From the NCBI GenBank assembly GCA_027563935.2, contig CM050446.2, positions 110,588,499-110,652,498 on the forward strand: 64,000 nt of DNA, in the 5' to 3' direction. This document shows, one piece after another, positions 1 to 14,000 of this stretch (within the stretch, counting starts at the first letter, position 1; every line of letters begins with the position of its first letter). The stretch is from Costus lasius. Lineage: Eukaryota; Streptophyta; Magnoliopsida; Zingiberales; Costaceae. The position numbers were made by a program, and so were the translations under genes. Below the pieces are notes generated by a model. The model did not search any database. It was not told the origin of the DNA and saw nothing but the letters and a program-made list of their open reading frames with translations.

Positions 1-2106
1 AATATATAAGGTTTAGTCGACCTACCATAATTAACTTGCTTTTAAGTATTTTAAATGGGGATATGTTGCTTTACGATCAAGGCCAGTTGGCTCATTAAAC
101 AAGTTGGAAGAAAGAATGATAATACAATAAAAAGTTACTATGATTTCCCAACAAGCATAATATTTGTTGAAGTCAATTTTTTTAGAAAAACAAATTTCCC
201 AATAAATATCACTATCTTAAAGGTGTATAAAACATATGTTTATAATGAACTATTGATGTCCATCCTAACAAGTATCACATCACACAAGCCTAAATTGATA
301 ACTTTGTTAATATTGTCACTTTTAACTATACTTGGAAGCATAGTTTTAAGTTTGTTACCAGTGTAGTGGTTTATTGTCGGACAATCATATCCAATACAAA
401 GTTGGATTGGTATGTACTATCTGTATTAATTGGTATTTATCAATTTTTAAAACCTTGCATGGAAGTAAAATGGTCCTTTCTTCACACTTAATTGGGGCCA
501 GTAGAAAACATTATAAATTGGAGGCTATAGTTGTTGGTAGAAGATCTTATGTCCATCTACTTTGGGAGCTGCTTAAAGACTTGACTAGGCAAACAGGGTA
601 TGCTTTTGCTGCACTATTATATAGACCGGCTATTTTGTAGCTCTTACTCATCCTTGTTCCTTATTGATTCCTCTAATAGACATTTTAGAGTTGTTTTATT
701 GATTTTTGTTGATATGATGTACTTTTTTTAATTGTTGACATTGGAATTGGATCATGCTTCCATTATTCATATTGGACTATTTATTGATAACCAAATGTTA
801 TATATGGGGATTATGAAGAAGTACATGTCATGCTACAACTAAATATTGCATAGTTTATGTTAAAAGAAAGGTGAGAAGAAATATGGATGAGAATTATAAT
901 GATATTATATTAAAAATAAATTTTAAATTATATAATAGATATAACTAATTATTATTTAGTATATATGTGGCTATATTTGACTCGTTACTATTTCTAATAT
1001 TACATTTTCTACCCGTTTAAATATTGATACAACTGAAACATTCAGTTAAATTTTATGTTTCAATCAATGAAATATACTAGGCACTAAACTTTGACATCTT
1101 TTGTAAGTATTTTGAGTAATTTTTTGTTGATGGTGCTGAGGAATTTACTTATTATATGCATATGATACCGCTCTAACAAATTGTTGAAATTAATACTTGA
1201 AGGCTGAGGGATACCTGCCAATGACTAGATTGGTGTGGTGCCAGTGCATGGTCAAGATTGTTCTAGCTGTGCATAGAAGAGGAGGGAAGAGGCAGAGGAT
1301 AGGCTAGGGAAGTTGGTGAGGAAGATAGTGGGAGAAATCACAAAAAAGAAAGGAAAAAAGGATTGTCAGAAGAGAAAGACAAAAAATAAGAAATAATAGA
1401 AAAAACATGAGCAGGCAATAAAAATTACGAAAGAAAATGAAAATCATATCAAATTGCTTTGGATTGATCTGAGGAGCATTACCTAGTGTCCATAGCAAAA
1501 ACCTTTCAGACTTGTATATATCACCACACTGAGCTATATGGAGCGAATTGGAATCCCTGGCTGAAAGTTGAAATAGATATTCCAGTCATTAATTAAGAGT
1601 AAGATATTGACTTCTTAAAGGTTTAGTAATTTTGAAATGTACACTTTGAGTCTTTGAGATACTATTTGGAAAATACTTTCCACCCAATTTGAACATAAAA
1701 CTAGTCTAGGAGAGCTTATTAATGTGAATGTAGTGACAACAAGAAGCTAATAATTTATGTTAACATATGTTATACATATAGTTTGAGAATCTTTGTTTCA
1801 TAATCTATATGAATCAGTTGATGAAATGGATGTTATGTGTTCCATTCGCTCCTTTTCACCCTTATATTTTTTTTTGTGTTATGAGTAACAATTGAATTGT
1901 GACCAAGTTCGTTGAAGCAATAATATCTGGTATGTTGTTCTTGTCTATCACAGGAATAAAAAATGATTATCTTTCAAGAGTAGTATCATATTTTGCTCAG
2001 CTCCTGCTTTTCCATTTCAATGCCTTTGGCACATAAACATTTTATGTTGCTGCTTTGATGCTTGTGTAACTAGCCTTTTTTGATAATTTGTCTCAAACCA
2101 TTTCAG
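1..2106 (+). other. AT-rich stretch, probably an intron of the FemAB-like gene
   Basis: No open frame here resembles a known protein. The stretch ends in the pyrimidine tract and AG acceptor at 2106. Because the coding part of the host gene starts before the window, this is most simply its upstream intron. Short open frames here are probably chance. Confidence 0.55.
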
Positions 2107-2189
2107 GAAACAGGATGGTTGCCTCAGCATATTGTTGCTCAAGATGAACACAAAAATATATTGGGTGTTGTTCCACTTTATCTTAAAAG
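2107..2189 (+). CDS. FemAB-like gene, first exon visible
   Basis: The acceptor is a pyrimidine-rich stretch ending tttcag at 2101-2106; the donor GT is at 2190. It encodes ETGWLPQHIVAQDEHKNILG and VVPLYLK, then ends after two bases of a Ser codon. Earlier exons must lie upstream of position 1, because the family has further residues before this block and none are visible in 1-2106. Confidence 0.88.
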
Positions 2190-4761
2190 GTTAATCATTT
2201 GTAAGCTTTACTTATTGATGTTCTTATTTTATCTCCATTACCAGCTATATCATAGCATTTCTTTTTACCTTTGCTCTCTTTTTTACAAGTTGTTGATCTA
2301 TTTCTTTTTACCTTTGGTCTGTTTTTTACAAGTTGTTGAGTTATTGCAATTTGAATATGCAGTCACTCTTATGGAGAATATGTGTTTGATCATTCTTGGG
2401 CGGATGCATACTACAGATATGGTTCTCGATACTATCCAAAGCTACAATCTTGTGTGCCTTTCACTCCAGTAACAGGTCACAGAATATTAGTTCGTAATAC
2501 TTGGTACAAAGACCAGGTATTTGACATCTTAATCATGGCTCTGAAGGACTTGACTGCCAAGGTACTGCATTGTATGAAGACATTTGATTTTCAGATGCTG
2601 TTTTCAACAGCTTCATCTTTCAAACACAAGCCTGCCAATACATTTGTTGTGAATTTTAAATTTATTCTAATTTTTCAATCTTTATTCAGCACATTAAGTA
2701 CAATTCAATTTTTTTTCTTTTATTTTGTCAAAAGTTGCTAATGATTATTTGTGATGGCTTCTTGGTGCAGTAGAAATTGTGAAACCTAAGCAACTAAAAG
2801 ATTCTAAGACATTTCAGGCGTAATAGTTTTGCCAAAATTTTGTATTTTAAGTGTATTCATGTTTTCTTTAATAACCTTCCATATATGATATTCATTTAAC
2901 CTGCGCTGAGATTTACATCTCAGTTCACTAAATGAGGCATGTGCTGTTTCTTGTCTAGAATGCTAATTATTAGACATTATCAATTATCTAAAGTCCCAAC
3001 AATTACTATCATTGTTTGGCATTATGTACAGCCTAAGGAGAGAACTATAAATAATTATTTGCAATTGTGCTTTAATTTGTTTTGAGAATTGAGTAGAGAC
3101 TAATAATTCTTTGCCTGGTGTTACTATATGCAGCTTTCGTTGAGATTGCAGTGTATGCTGCGGTGATCTTGGCAACCATAGTACTGTTTAGTACTTACAT
3201 GCTCACTTCTTCCCTTCATGCATTACCTGTTTGGCAATATAAACTTATGTTTTGGAAATTTTATTAAATATTGGTTAGGGCAGATCTCGTGAACACCCCC
3301 ATGTTGTCTAGTAAAAGATATAAACGACAGTGAACATGATAGGATAACTATGATATCACCACTATGGCAACATCATTATAAACACACTAGCCAGTAGCCA
3401 TATTGAATCTCATCAATTATGATACAATTGTATCCTCTTATCAACTACTGTATTTACTCTCTTATTCTCTACTTTAATTATTCCATATTTCCATAAAAGG
3501 CGTCAGATATCAACCACATATGCAGTTGTCTTATTTCTTCTATTTTAACTTATTATGAAAGTGATCATAAGAGTTCCCCCTTTATAACTGTAGTAACTTT
3601 GTTGATGACGGCCAAAGTTTTTAATCTCAATCCATGTTGGTGTAAGGTCCAATTTCAAATCGATATATACCGAGCGTATTGGAACATGGATGTTCTTGCA
3701 AGGTGTTCCAACATAGCAGATATATTTATTGGTCAAATATGAGATTATTGTGTTTTTTTATTAGCTACAATTCTTGCTCTCATATTTTCTGTCAGAATTA
3801 TACTTGATATTTTTCTATTTCCATACTTGATGTAAGTATTGTTTTCAAATACCTCAATGTTCACTATCATTCACTTCTTGATGGTCCTCTCTCACGTCCT
3901 TGACACTCATGTTTAACACTCAATGCTCTTTCTTGCACTTGACAATTGGAGCTTGTCACTCACATATTCACACTCAATCCTCATCATTTGCACTCAGAAC
4001 TTGTTGCCTCCATTCAAATACCGATGCTCACACTTAGTGCTCGTAGCTTATTACTTGCGCTTAGTTTTCAGTGATTATGCTCTGTGCTTGAAGTTGTTTC
4101 TATTATTCATGATAAATGTTGTTTCATCTCATTAGTTGATAAAGACATGCCAAATACGAAAGAGCAGATAAAACCTGAAGGAAGCATTTAAAATTCAAAG
4201 TGGTTTTCTACAGTGTTTGAAAAGCTGGTCCGGTACCAGTCGGTATGGCCGGTTTGTATCGGTTCGGCAAGGGTCCGGCACCAGACGCAGCTTCGGAGCA
4301 CGGACGGCGGCAAGGCGACAGCGGGCAGAGCGGGTGGCAGCTACAGCAGGCGGACGAAGCTTCCGCCGCCACTCTTCCTCTACCACTGCTCTTCCGCTCT
4401 CGGTTGCTGCCGGTTCTCCCACGGTTTGTCGGTACTGTACCGGTCCGGTGGCTCGCCGGACCGAGCCACCGGACCGAAACTTCGAACCTTGGTTTTCTCA
4501 TAAAATAATCAATCAAATCGGTCCAATTAAATTTTGATGATTCTAATTTTTTTTGTTAAACTTAATTAAAATACAAATTTATTTTATTAGGTTAGTTCTT
4601 ATTATTTATCCATTAAATATTTTAGTTTACTATAAATTTTAGTTAGTATATTAAATATAAACCATTTACTAAGTAATTTAAAGTATCAAAAGGATAGCTC
4701 TCATTCACTATATTCATCTTAAAATAGTTAATTGTGTTATAAATAGATAATTAATAAATAT

Positions 4762-4807
<46 letters not shown>

Positions 4808-7800
4808 TTATTAAAAATAATACTAAAAAATAAGGTTTAAAAAGTGGAAGAAGAAGAAGAAGATAAAGAGGTGATATTGTCCTCATCCACCCCACCTCTC
4901 ACGATCGTCAACGGAATCAGTTTTCTTCTTCTCCCCCTTTTTTCTCTCCTTTTTCTCCTTCCTCTCCTCCTTCCTTTTCTACTGCTCGGTTCCACTTCCA
5001 TTGCTTAGTTCCGCTACAGGTCCCTAGTCGAATCGGTATGAACCATAAAACCAGTTGAAACGGACTAGTTTTCAAAACATTGCTATGCTAAAAGTTAATA
5101 TGTTTTTATATCCAATAATTTTATTAGACCACTAGGTATATAATTTTTACTAACATTATCAATATTTGTATATTTTTTTTTGAATATTGATAAAATCATT
5201 GATTGATTAATAATGTATAATATTAATATTAGAAATAGTAATATTGGAAATAGTCATTCTTAGATTAGATATAACCACATATACAGTAAATAATAATTAT
5301 TAATTTTGTATTTAAGACCTCTATATATAAGGTCATATCTATTATGTAATTTGATGAAATCTATTCTCAATATAATATCATTATGATTTTCTTCCAACAT
5401 AGTATTAAAGTAGAAAATCCTAGTCTTCTCCCTCTCTCTCTTTCTCCACCACTCCTACTGTGCATCATAGTTACTGTTCATTATCCACGTTGTTCACCAA
5501 CAGTATTTGATGTTAGTAGGGTTTTCTCCACCATTGCTACTAGTCACTGCAATTATTGTTCATCACCAACTCTGTTCCTTCAAAGTCTTCATTTACTATA
5601 TTTTCTTTAGACTTTCGCATGCTCTCTCCAAAATTTTTTGGAGCTCATGAGCCTTCTTTTGATCACCATAGGGTTCTTGATATGTCTGATACCAACTTTT
5701 ACTCTTGCTTTTGCTTGTGATGTTTGACGCCACCTTCTACTTCTGCTCGTGATGCCTGATGTCATTTTCCGTTTCTACTTATAATGTATGATGTCACCTT
5801 TCACTTTTGCTTGTGATGCTTGATGTCGTCTTCCACTTCTACTTGTGATGTTTTATCTTGCCTTCCACTTTTGCTTGCAACACCTAAAGCTACATTTGTC
5901 TTTCAAAGTCTAATATCATCTCTTTTACAATCTTATCCTTATGCCAAACTAGACATAATTATCATATATGCTCTAACTTGAGAGGGAGTATAAAAATAGT
6001 AATATTAGAAATATGCTTATTAGAACGTGTTAGGTTAGATATCTCTACATTATAGTAAATAATAATTATTAATTTTGCATTTAAGACCTTTATATATAGA
6101 TGTTACCAAGGTTTTAAACACTAGTCTAGACCTATGTGTCGGTCGAAGCTCAGTTTGGTATGTATCAATCTGTACCGGATGGAACCGAGTAAGCGGAAGA
6201 AGACCTGTATGTACCGGACGAAACCAAGTGAATGGAAGAAGACCGGTATGCAAGATTGTCAAAAATGCATTCCAGGTCTTAGAATCTTTTGACCCAAATT
6301 AGGCAAATCGTCTCAGAATAAACATAGAATCTAAAATATAGTAGGATCTTACGATCCCACAAATCCTACACGATCCTAAGTTAATAGGTAGAATGACTTC
6401 AGATTTAACTATTATTATACCAAAAATCAATAATTTATTATATCAAAAGCTTTAAATTGATATATGATGCAGTTTCTCATTTTTAATTGTGATCATTTGC
6501 TCTTTCTTTGACGAGCAGTCATCCATTTAAACTTGTTGTCATCTATATTTGTCAACTTTGACTATTCATCAGAATCAACTTTGTAGTTTTTTGTTATCTT
6601 CATTTAGCACATTTATTATTATTTGCATTATCATTATCATATATACCTTTATCTTTATCATCTTCCATACTTTTGTCTTTTATCTTTATTTCACTACATA
6701 CCTTTGTTGTTTATAGTTTATCCATCTTCTATTAACTTGTCTCTATTATTATCCCCTCATAAATATTTAATTTCACAGTTTTACACCATATAATAGATAC
6801 ATCTAAATAATGGTATAAAATGTTAATTTCATAGTTTTACACTAAATAATAGATACATCTAAATAATGGTATAAAATGTTGGATGTATATAATTTAACTT
6901 TGGTGCATGATACTAGATAAGTATATATATTAATTTTTTATTACTTATTACTTATTAGAATATTAATCTTACTTTTAAATTTAATTAGATGACTATGTTT
7001 TTAAAAAATATATATTTTAGGTAATTTGGTAAGATTACCGGTATGTACTCGTCTATGTGGGACAAAATGGACGAAAACAAGTGAGCAAAAGAATAAGAAA
7101 AAAAAGGAAGAGGAAGACACACATCATGATAAATTGATACATGAAATAGGGGATGTTAGTATTTTAATCCTTACACAAAATATTAAAATAAATCAATGAT
7201 ACTAGTTTGAGTTATGACAAGTACACCAACTTGAATTGATACTTAGAATCATGGTTATGCATGTTTGAGTAGCTAGGGTTAGGTAAGTGGTGTTTATTGG
7301 TGACAAGTAGAATGTGCAAAGGAGCAACCTATATTGCCTCACCAAGGTATAAAGTCAATGTTTTGTCACATTTAGAGCAACGTTTAAAAAACTAGTCTAC
7401 ATTGGATAGTATGTCTAGTTTATACTGATCTGAGCTGGACTGGTACATGAACTATGGTGTTTTGGTTTGAGGAATCTTCGAGCGCACCTATGCAGCTACT
7501 TGCGGGAGGACCAATACCTCTCACTGCAAAAGGTCTCAACACACATCTTTTCTTCTTCTTGAGCTTCCATCGCAAGAGGCATCGGTCTTTTTCTTCTACT
7601 ACTACTATTAATTTTGTATTCAAGACTTCTATATATAAAAAGTATATCTATTATATGATTTAATAAAATTTGCAATGCCTGACACCACCTTCTACTTTTG
7701 CTCGCAATGTCTAACACTACATTTTACATCTATTTGCAACACTAACACCGCCTTCCACTTCTTGCAACACCCGATGTCATGTTTCGCTTCTTAGATATTG

Positions 7801-8015
7801 TCTCTTTATATCCTTTAGCTTGAAGGAGGGTTAGAAATAGTCATATTAAAATGAATCAAATTAGATATTGCCACATATATAGTAAATAATAATTACTAAT
7901 TTTATATTCAAGACCTCTATATATAGATGTTACATCTATTATACAATTTGATGGAATCTATTTTCTATACAATATTGTTATGATTTTCATTCATATTTCT
8001 CCTTTTTTTTTCTTT

Positions 8016-8056
<41 letters not shown>

Positions 8057-11000
8057 TGCTCCGTACCACTGGAACCATACGTTAGCATGGACTAGTCTGA
8101 TGAGTAGGGACTGACCCCAATTACCTATTGTCTAATCCAATAAGGTTTGTTTTACCTACAATATCAAAAAATGAAATATATTATGCTGGAATTAGAGCAT
8201 ATATGAAGCAAATATAAGCTAGCAATAGATAATTTAAATATGAAAATTACCATGTCAATAAGCCTCTCCACTGAAAATTTATTAATAAAGGTCTCCTAGT
8301 TTGTCATCTTGAGGTTCCGTCCTGCAGGTTGTTCAGGACTTCGCCCTTTCTCGTGTTGGTTGCACAAGTTTTTAATTCTTCACTTGTTACTGTGAACCTT
8401 GGTAATTTATTTACAAACCTGGGGATGATGACTCTAAACAATGAGATTAGGATTGTTGATAAGCAGTTGTCAAAGTCAATATTGGTTAAAAAATTCTGAA
8501 TTTTCTGCAAAATATATTGAGACAGTTGGTCAATATAATTGATACACTTTGCTGCACCTTTATAGCAAAAAATGGTGAACTAAGTGATGACATCTAGTTG
8601 GACTACTATGTATTACCACTGCTAGGAAGTATGTGCTGAAACTTTAAATCTTTCTCTTCATGAGAAACAATCAGAAAGCCTAATACATGGATAGATATTG
8701 TCAACACAGCGATCCTTAATCCTTGTGCCAATTGTAGTTGTCTATTGGGTTGGTCATACAGTCCATTTTTTTAATATTTTTTATAACTTAAAAATGCTTT
8801 CATGTGTTTAAATGTTATTTTTGGGTAGAGAACCTAACTAAAAATACAGAGACAACCATAAAAGAAATTTCATGACTAAAATAAAAATGTGCCAATGTAG
8901 TATTTATGTTAGATAAAATTTAGGGGAACAAGGTTGGACCCTTTATTTCATTTTATTTTGGTTGGTTTCTGAAGTATTCAAGTTAAAGGGACAAAATGAA
9001 GGGAGATAGTGGTTAGTTACTCTACTAATACATCCATCCTCTCTTTCCTCTCCATTCAACAATCCCACAATCCATTTTTTCGGTGATTTCAACTATAGCA
9101 AAAAGAGAGGGAAGAAAAGCATGAAAGAGGTAGAGATTCTGATTATTGGACCTTTTCGGCTAGAGTTATTGTGAGATTTATGATGCTTGTTTTAGTAATT
9201 TGAAGGTGTTGACACCCTACATGCTAGAGTCTATGATTGTTCTCTTACTTGGATCCTATATCATGAAACTGTAATAATATCAGTACTTAATGAGGGTTTT
9301 TGGAGGGCTAGTAGAGCCCTACTATAGCTGCCCCTTATGTCGAAGTTTTCTAGGCTTTTCTTAATGCAAAATCACTGTCTTGATGACTTCTCAAACCCAT
9401 CTCGGGAAACTTTTGTGCATGAAAATATGCTGAGTATGTGACATATAAGCTTTGCTTTGGAAAAGCTTAATCTATCACTTATCGTAAAAGCTTAAGTTAT
9501 TATGAAAGGAATTGATATACTTATGATTTAATAAATCTGATTGCCATAGTATTGTCATTTGGAAAGAGTATTAAATATGCATTGACATTGACATAAGTTG
9601 ATAATTAGATATTGATATTTGTTTTTGTGATGTCATAATTTCTTTTGTTATTTATCCCTAGTTATTCAGATCCAACATCTATATAGGAGGCATCATTTGT
9701 ATTCTATAAACAATATAACATTTCATCTTTTTGTATCCAACTTAATATCAAAGCATGATTTAACCCTGAGGAATTTCCTATCTTTGTTTGTTAGTGAAGT
9801 TGCTGACAGTGACAATTCACATCCTTGGCATCTTCCCATCACCTTCAGGAGATTCTACTTATCTGCAAGTGGCACAATTCACCTTTTTCCTAGGCAAATC
9901 CATGCTACCTTGCTGCAGAACCTTCTTATTATTGCTCACTGACTCCTTTAAATTTTGTGCTTTCTCCTCTAATTCCAACAACTTCTTTAGGGCTCTCTCT
10001 TATAGATACTATGGTGCAGCCAATAGTAATTAGTCTATGTATATTATTTCTCCTTTTCTCTTATGTATGAATAAACAATGCTCTCATTGGCGACTTATAT
10101 GTGTAAAATGATGGAAATTCTATTTTATCTTTGTATATAGAGAAGTGGCACTTGATCAGTTGTTTATATGCAAGTTATGTGTTAAACTCAAGAGGTTGTA
10201 AAACTCTGCCACTTTAAGTTACAAGGGAGTTTCAGAAAATATAGAAGATAAGGTACATAATAGGATTGAACATGACATCACATCTGGTGATTGATGACCT
10301 CCACAACATAGTCATTTGGATTGAATATAATTCCAATTACCAGGTTAGGAAAGTTAAATGAAGATGTGAAGTTGATGGTATCCTAGAATTTGATTAAACA
10401 GGCAAACTGAAGTTATCCCAGAAGTTTATGATATGCTGTATTCTTATTAATTGTCAAAAGCACTGTTTTGTTTAACTTTAATGAAGCTTTTTTGTAGTAA
10501 CTTTATTATTTAAGCATCTTTAAGATTTAAGCCGCATTTGGTAACGCCGCGGGGGTAGCGGTGCGGGCCTGTGCAATAGTTGCACAGTGGCAAAGATCCA
10601 ACTTTTGCCACTGCTTCTGTTGTGCGATCCAATGCATAGTATTTTTTATCAGGGCCGGCGCAATAGGCTTCCTCCTGCTTCCGTGCCGCAGCTGCTGTTG
10701 CGGCAAAAAGTAAAAAAAAAAAAAAACTCTCTGTAGTTGCTGCTCATTGCGAGACCCACAATTTATTTTTTTACAAAATTTTATTTTAAAACTAATTTAG
10801 TGTCGCTATTTTTATATGATTACAAATATATATATTATTTTAATAACAACAAAACATAGATTATTTTAATAAAAATAGTTTGGGTTGCCATTTTTATTAA
10901 AGATATATATTATTTTAAATAATATATATAATTAAATATTATATTATAATATTAAGTAAATTATTAGAAATCAAAATTATACATAAAACTAATTAACAAC

Positions 11001-14000
11001 AAAAATAATAGAATGTAAAATATTGATTAAATTTAATTTATAAATAAAATATTTTATTAATTAAATTAATAAATAAAATATTATTAAATGTACAATTTTA
11101 TGAATATTATATATTATATTCATAATCCGATTGCACTTAGCTAGATAGAATTAATAAGTTAATATTTTATATATGAATGGAATGTAAACTTAACTATTTA
11201 GGGTTGTCTTAAATAATATAGCATGCCAAAATTTGTTTATGATCATAATACTCTAAACCTTATTTATCACTATATTTTAAATATAATATATATAATATTT
11301 TACTTCACAGCAATATACAGTGCAGCAAGGCATCCAAATAGTACAAGCTTTTGCCAAAAAACACTTTCCCAAACAACACATTTCTAACTAGCATAGCTGT
11401 AACAGCACAGTGCTACCGAATGCACCCTTTAGTCTAGAAAAATGTTACCAAGTAAATTGAAAGTAAGATTTAGAGGCTTTCATGGGTTACAAATGTTTTA
11501 TTTGTGAGCCTACATCTAAATGAACTCAAAAAAGAAAACCGTAAGAAAAATGTCCCAAAATGTATAGCTTTCCTGAACGTTAATACCTCTTGATTTTTCT
11601 CTGAATTTTCCTGGTATTTCAAGTTATTAGTTATTTAGTTATGATGTGGTGTTTTGCATGCAATATTTCTTGTGAGAATTTTCATTAGGTTGATCTGTTA
11701 CTCCATCCACGGGACTGCTTCCTGTTATCTATGTTTACATAGTACTGCAGTTTTTTTGCATACCGTTAATGCATTAGTTGAATACTTTTGCATCAACAGT
11801 TGCAGATCTCATCGTTGCACATTACTTTTCCATCTGAAAATGAATGGGTCAAGTTGAGGCAAAGTGGATTTTTGCAGAGGATAGGGATGCAATATCATTG
11901 GAAAAACCGCAACTACAAGAAGTAAGCAAAAGAAAGAAAAATCTTTATCATTTTTTTGCTTGTGCATTTGGCATGAATCATCCGTCCATTTTCTTTTCAT
12001 CCTTTCATTGAATGGTGCATGGATGTGTAGAAACGTTGTCTTACCTTAGCATTCACGGTTCTTGCATACCTCGTGAACTCAGAATTTCCTCTTCCTCTAA
12101 GATGTGATGTTAGAGGAAATTGGCATGGTAACAAGATCACTGAAATATGAAATTAAGTTTTTTGGAGGAAACCAGGGCTTTAGAACTTTGTAGATAATGT
12201 TTATCACTTGGTTTTAAGAAGTGGATTATAAAGATGAAAATATGTTGGGATCATTGGGAATTTTTCTTTTACGAATCAATAACTTTCTTAGAACCCTGTT
12301 GGTCTGAAATGCCTACTAATTCACCTATCTAAAGGTTGACAGGTTTGTAGAGCAGTAGAAATTGGCTTGTCCATCTGCTTTACACAAAAAAATTATCTAG
12401 TACTATTTCCAATTTGTATTTTGCAATCCACTTTCCTGAAGCATTCATCTCCATAGTTTTGAGGAATTCTTGATGGATATGAAGCAAAGCAAACGAAAAA
12501 ATATCCGTCAGGAGCGTAAAAAGGTAATTGAGATCATCTTGTCTTCTATATTTCATTTGTTGCTATTTCTCAGTTTTCTCATTGATGGGACATACTGCCT
12601 TAAGCTCGGGAATTAGTCTAGTAGTTGATATGCCCATGTATGGCACAAATATATTGTTTTGACTTTTGACATGCAGTCTTGTTTGATATCTATGTTACCC
12701 TGTAAACTATATTCATGAATGCCAATCTGACTGGTGTTTTTTATCAGTGGATGAAAATATGAAATTTTGGATATAAAAAATGTGGAATTTGATGCCAAGA
12801 CCTTGTTATCAACAATTAAGGTCTTTACTTATCAACTAACACCCAAGGTTTGAAAAACTGATAGAAGGCAGAGTATTGATCCATGCTCGGACTGGTATAT
12901 ACCAGCAGCGTCAGGTGATACCAACATGGTACAACACTACAGCAGAACTGCAGAAGAGAGAGGTAGTAGAGGAAGAGGAAGAAGAATAAGAGAAGAGGAG
13001 AAGAGAGGAGGAAGAAGAAGAGAACGAAAGAGGAAGAAGAAGCAATGTCTAGAAGCAATAGACTGTCTAGAAGCAATGTCTATTGCTTCTGCTTGTGCTT
13101 GTAGCAGTCACTAGACGTCGAGCTTGTGCTTGCAGTAGACGCTTGACATCGTGCTCATGCTCGCAGCAGATGCTTGACGTCGTGCTCGCACGCTGCTTCC
13201 TCTTTCTTCTTCCCCTTTCTCCTTCTCCTTTTCCTTCTTTCTTCCTCTTCTTTCTTCTTTCCTCTTCCACTACTCTGCTGCAACTTTGCATACTAGTCCT
13301 TGCTCAAACCAGTACAAACTATTTGTACTGGTTTTTTAAAACATTGCTAACACCTATATTTTTTTCACTTCTAGGATTTTTTGTTTGCCTCCATGCAAAA
13401 AAAAAAAAAGAAATTGAAATATTGTTTGCATGCATGAGATGGACATGATTTATTTATCATCTGTGGAAAATTTTCAAATCTAGTATTTTTTTTCTTGAAA
13501 GAGGCAAATATAGGTTCAAGTTTTGCAAAAACATATGGGACATATCACAATAGCATTACATTCCAAAAGAATTATGAATAATATGAAAATGTTAAAGTAG
13601 TGCAACAAATTAAAATCATGGGGATATGTTTGACAAGCTTTTTGAAGCGTTTATGTAATTAAATGCCAAATGTAAATGTTCTCTTTCATTTTTTGACACC
13701 AAGGTAGAAATATAAGTAATGAAAATAGCAATCCTAAGAGCCCATCTTAAAAACAAATCAGTTACAAAGTTTTTTATTGCAAAGAGAACCACCCAAAATT
13801 AGATTGAATCATTGAACTAGTTTCCGGTGACTTGGATTGTACTGGTCTGAATGACACATGGAACTCCTCTGTATTTGAAAATATTATACTGGGAATATCC
13901 AGTGATTAGGCTGCGATCATGCATATTGCCACATGCAGGTGATCAAGGTAGGTATGTATACATGCTAACACCGATGTTGACTATATTGGTGTATTGATAT

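Noticed and set aside
374..640. 88-codon open frame as the missing first exon of the host gene
   Set aside because: It has no resemblance to the FemAB-like N-terminus, and no splice arrangement joins it convincingly to 2107.
13083..13448. Open frames over the MITE at 12844-13346
   Set aside because: They are produced by GA-rich and CT-rich tracts lacking stops; the DNA is a non-coding MITE with a defined target duplication.
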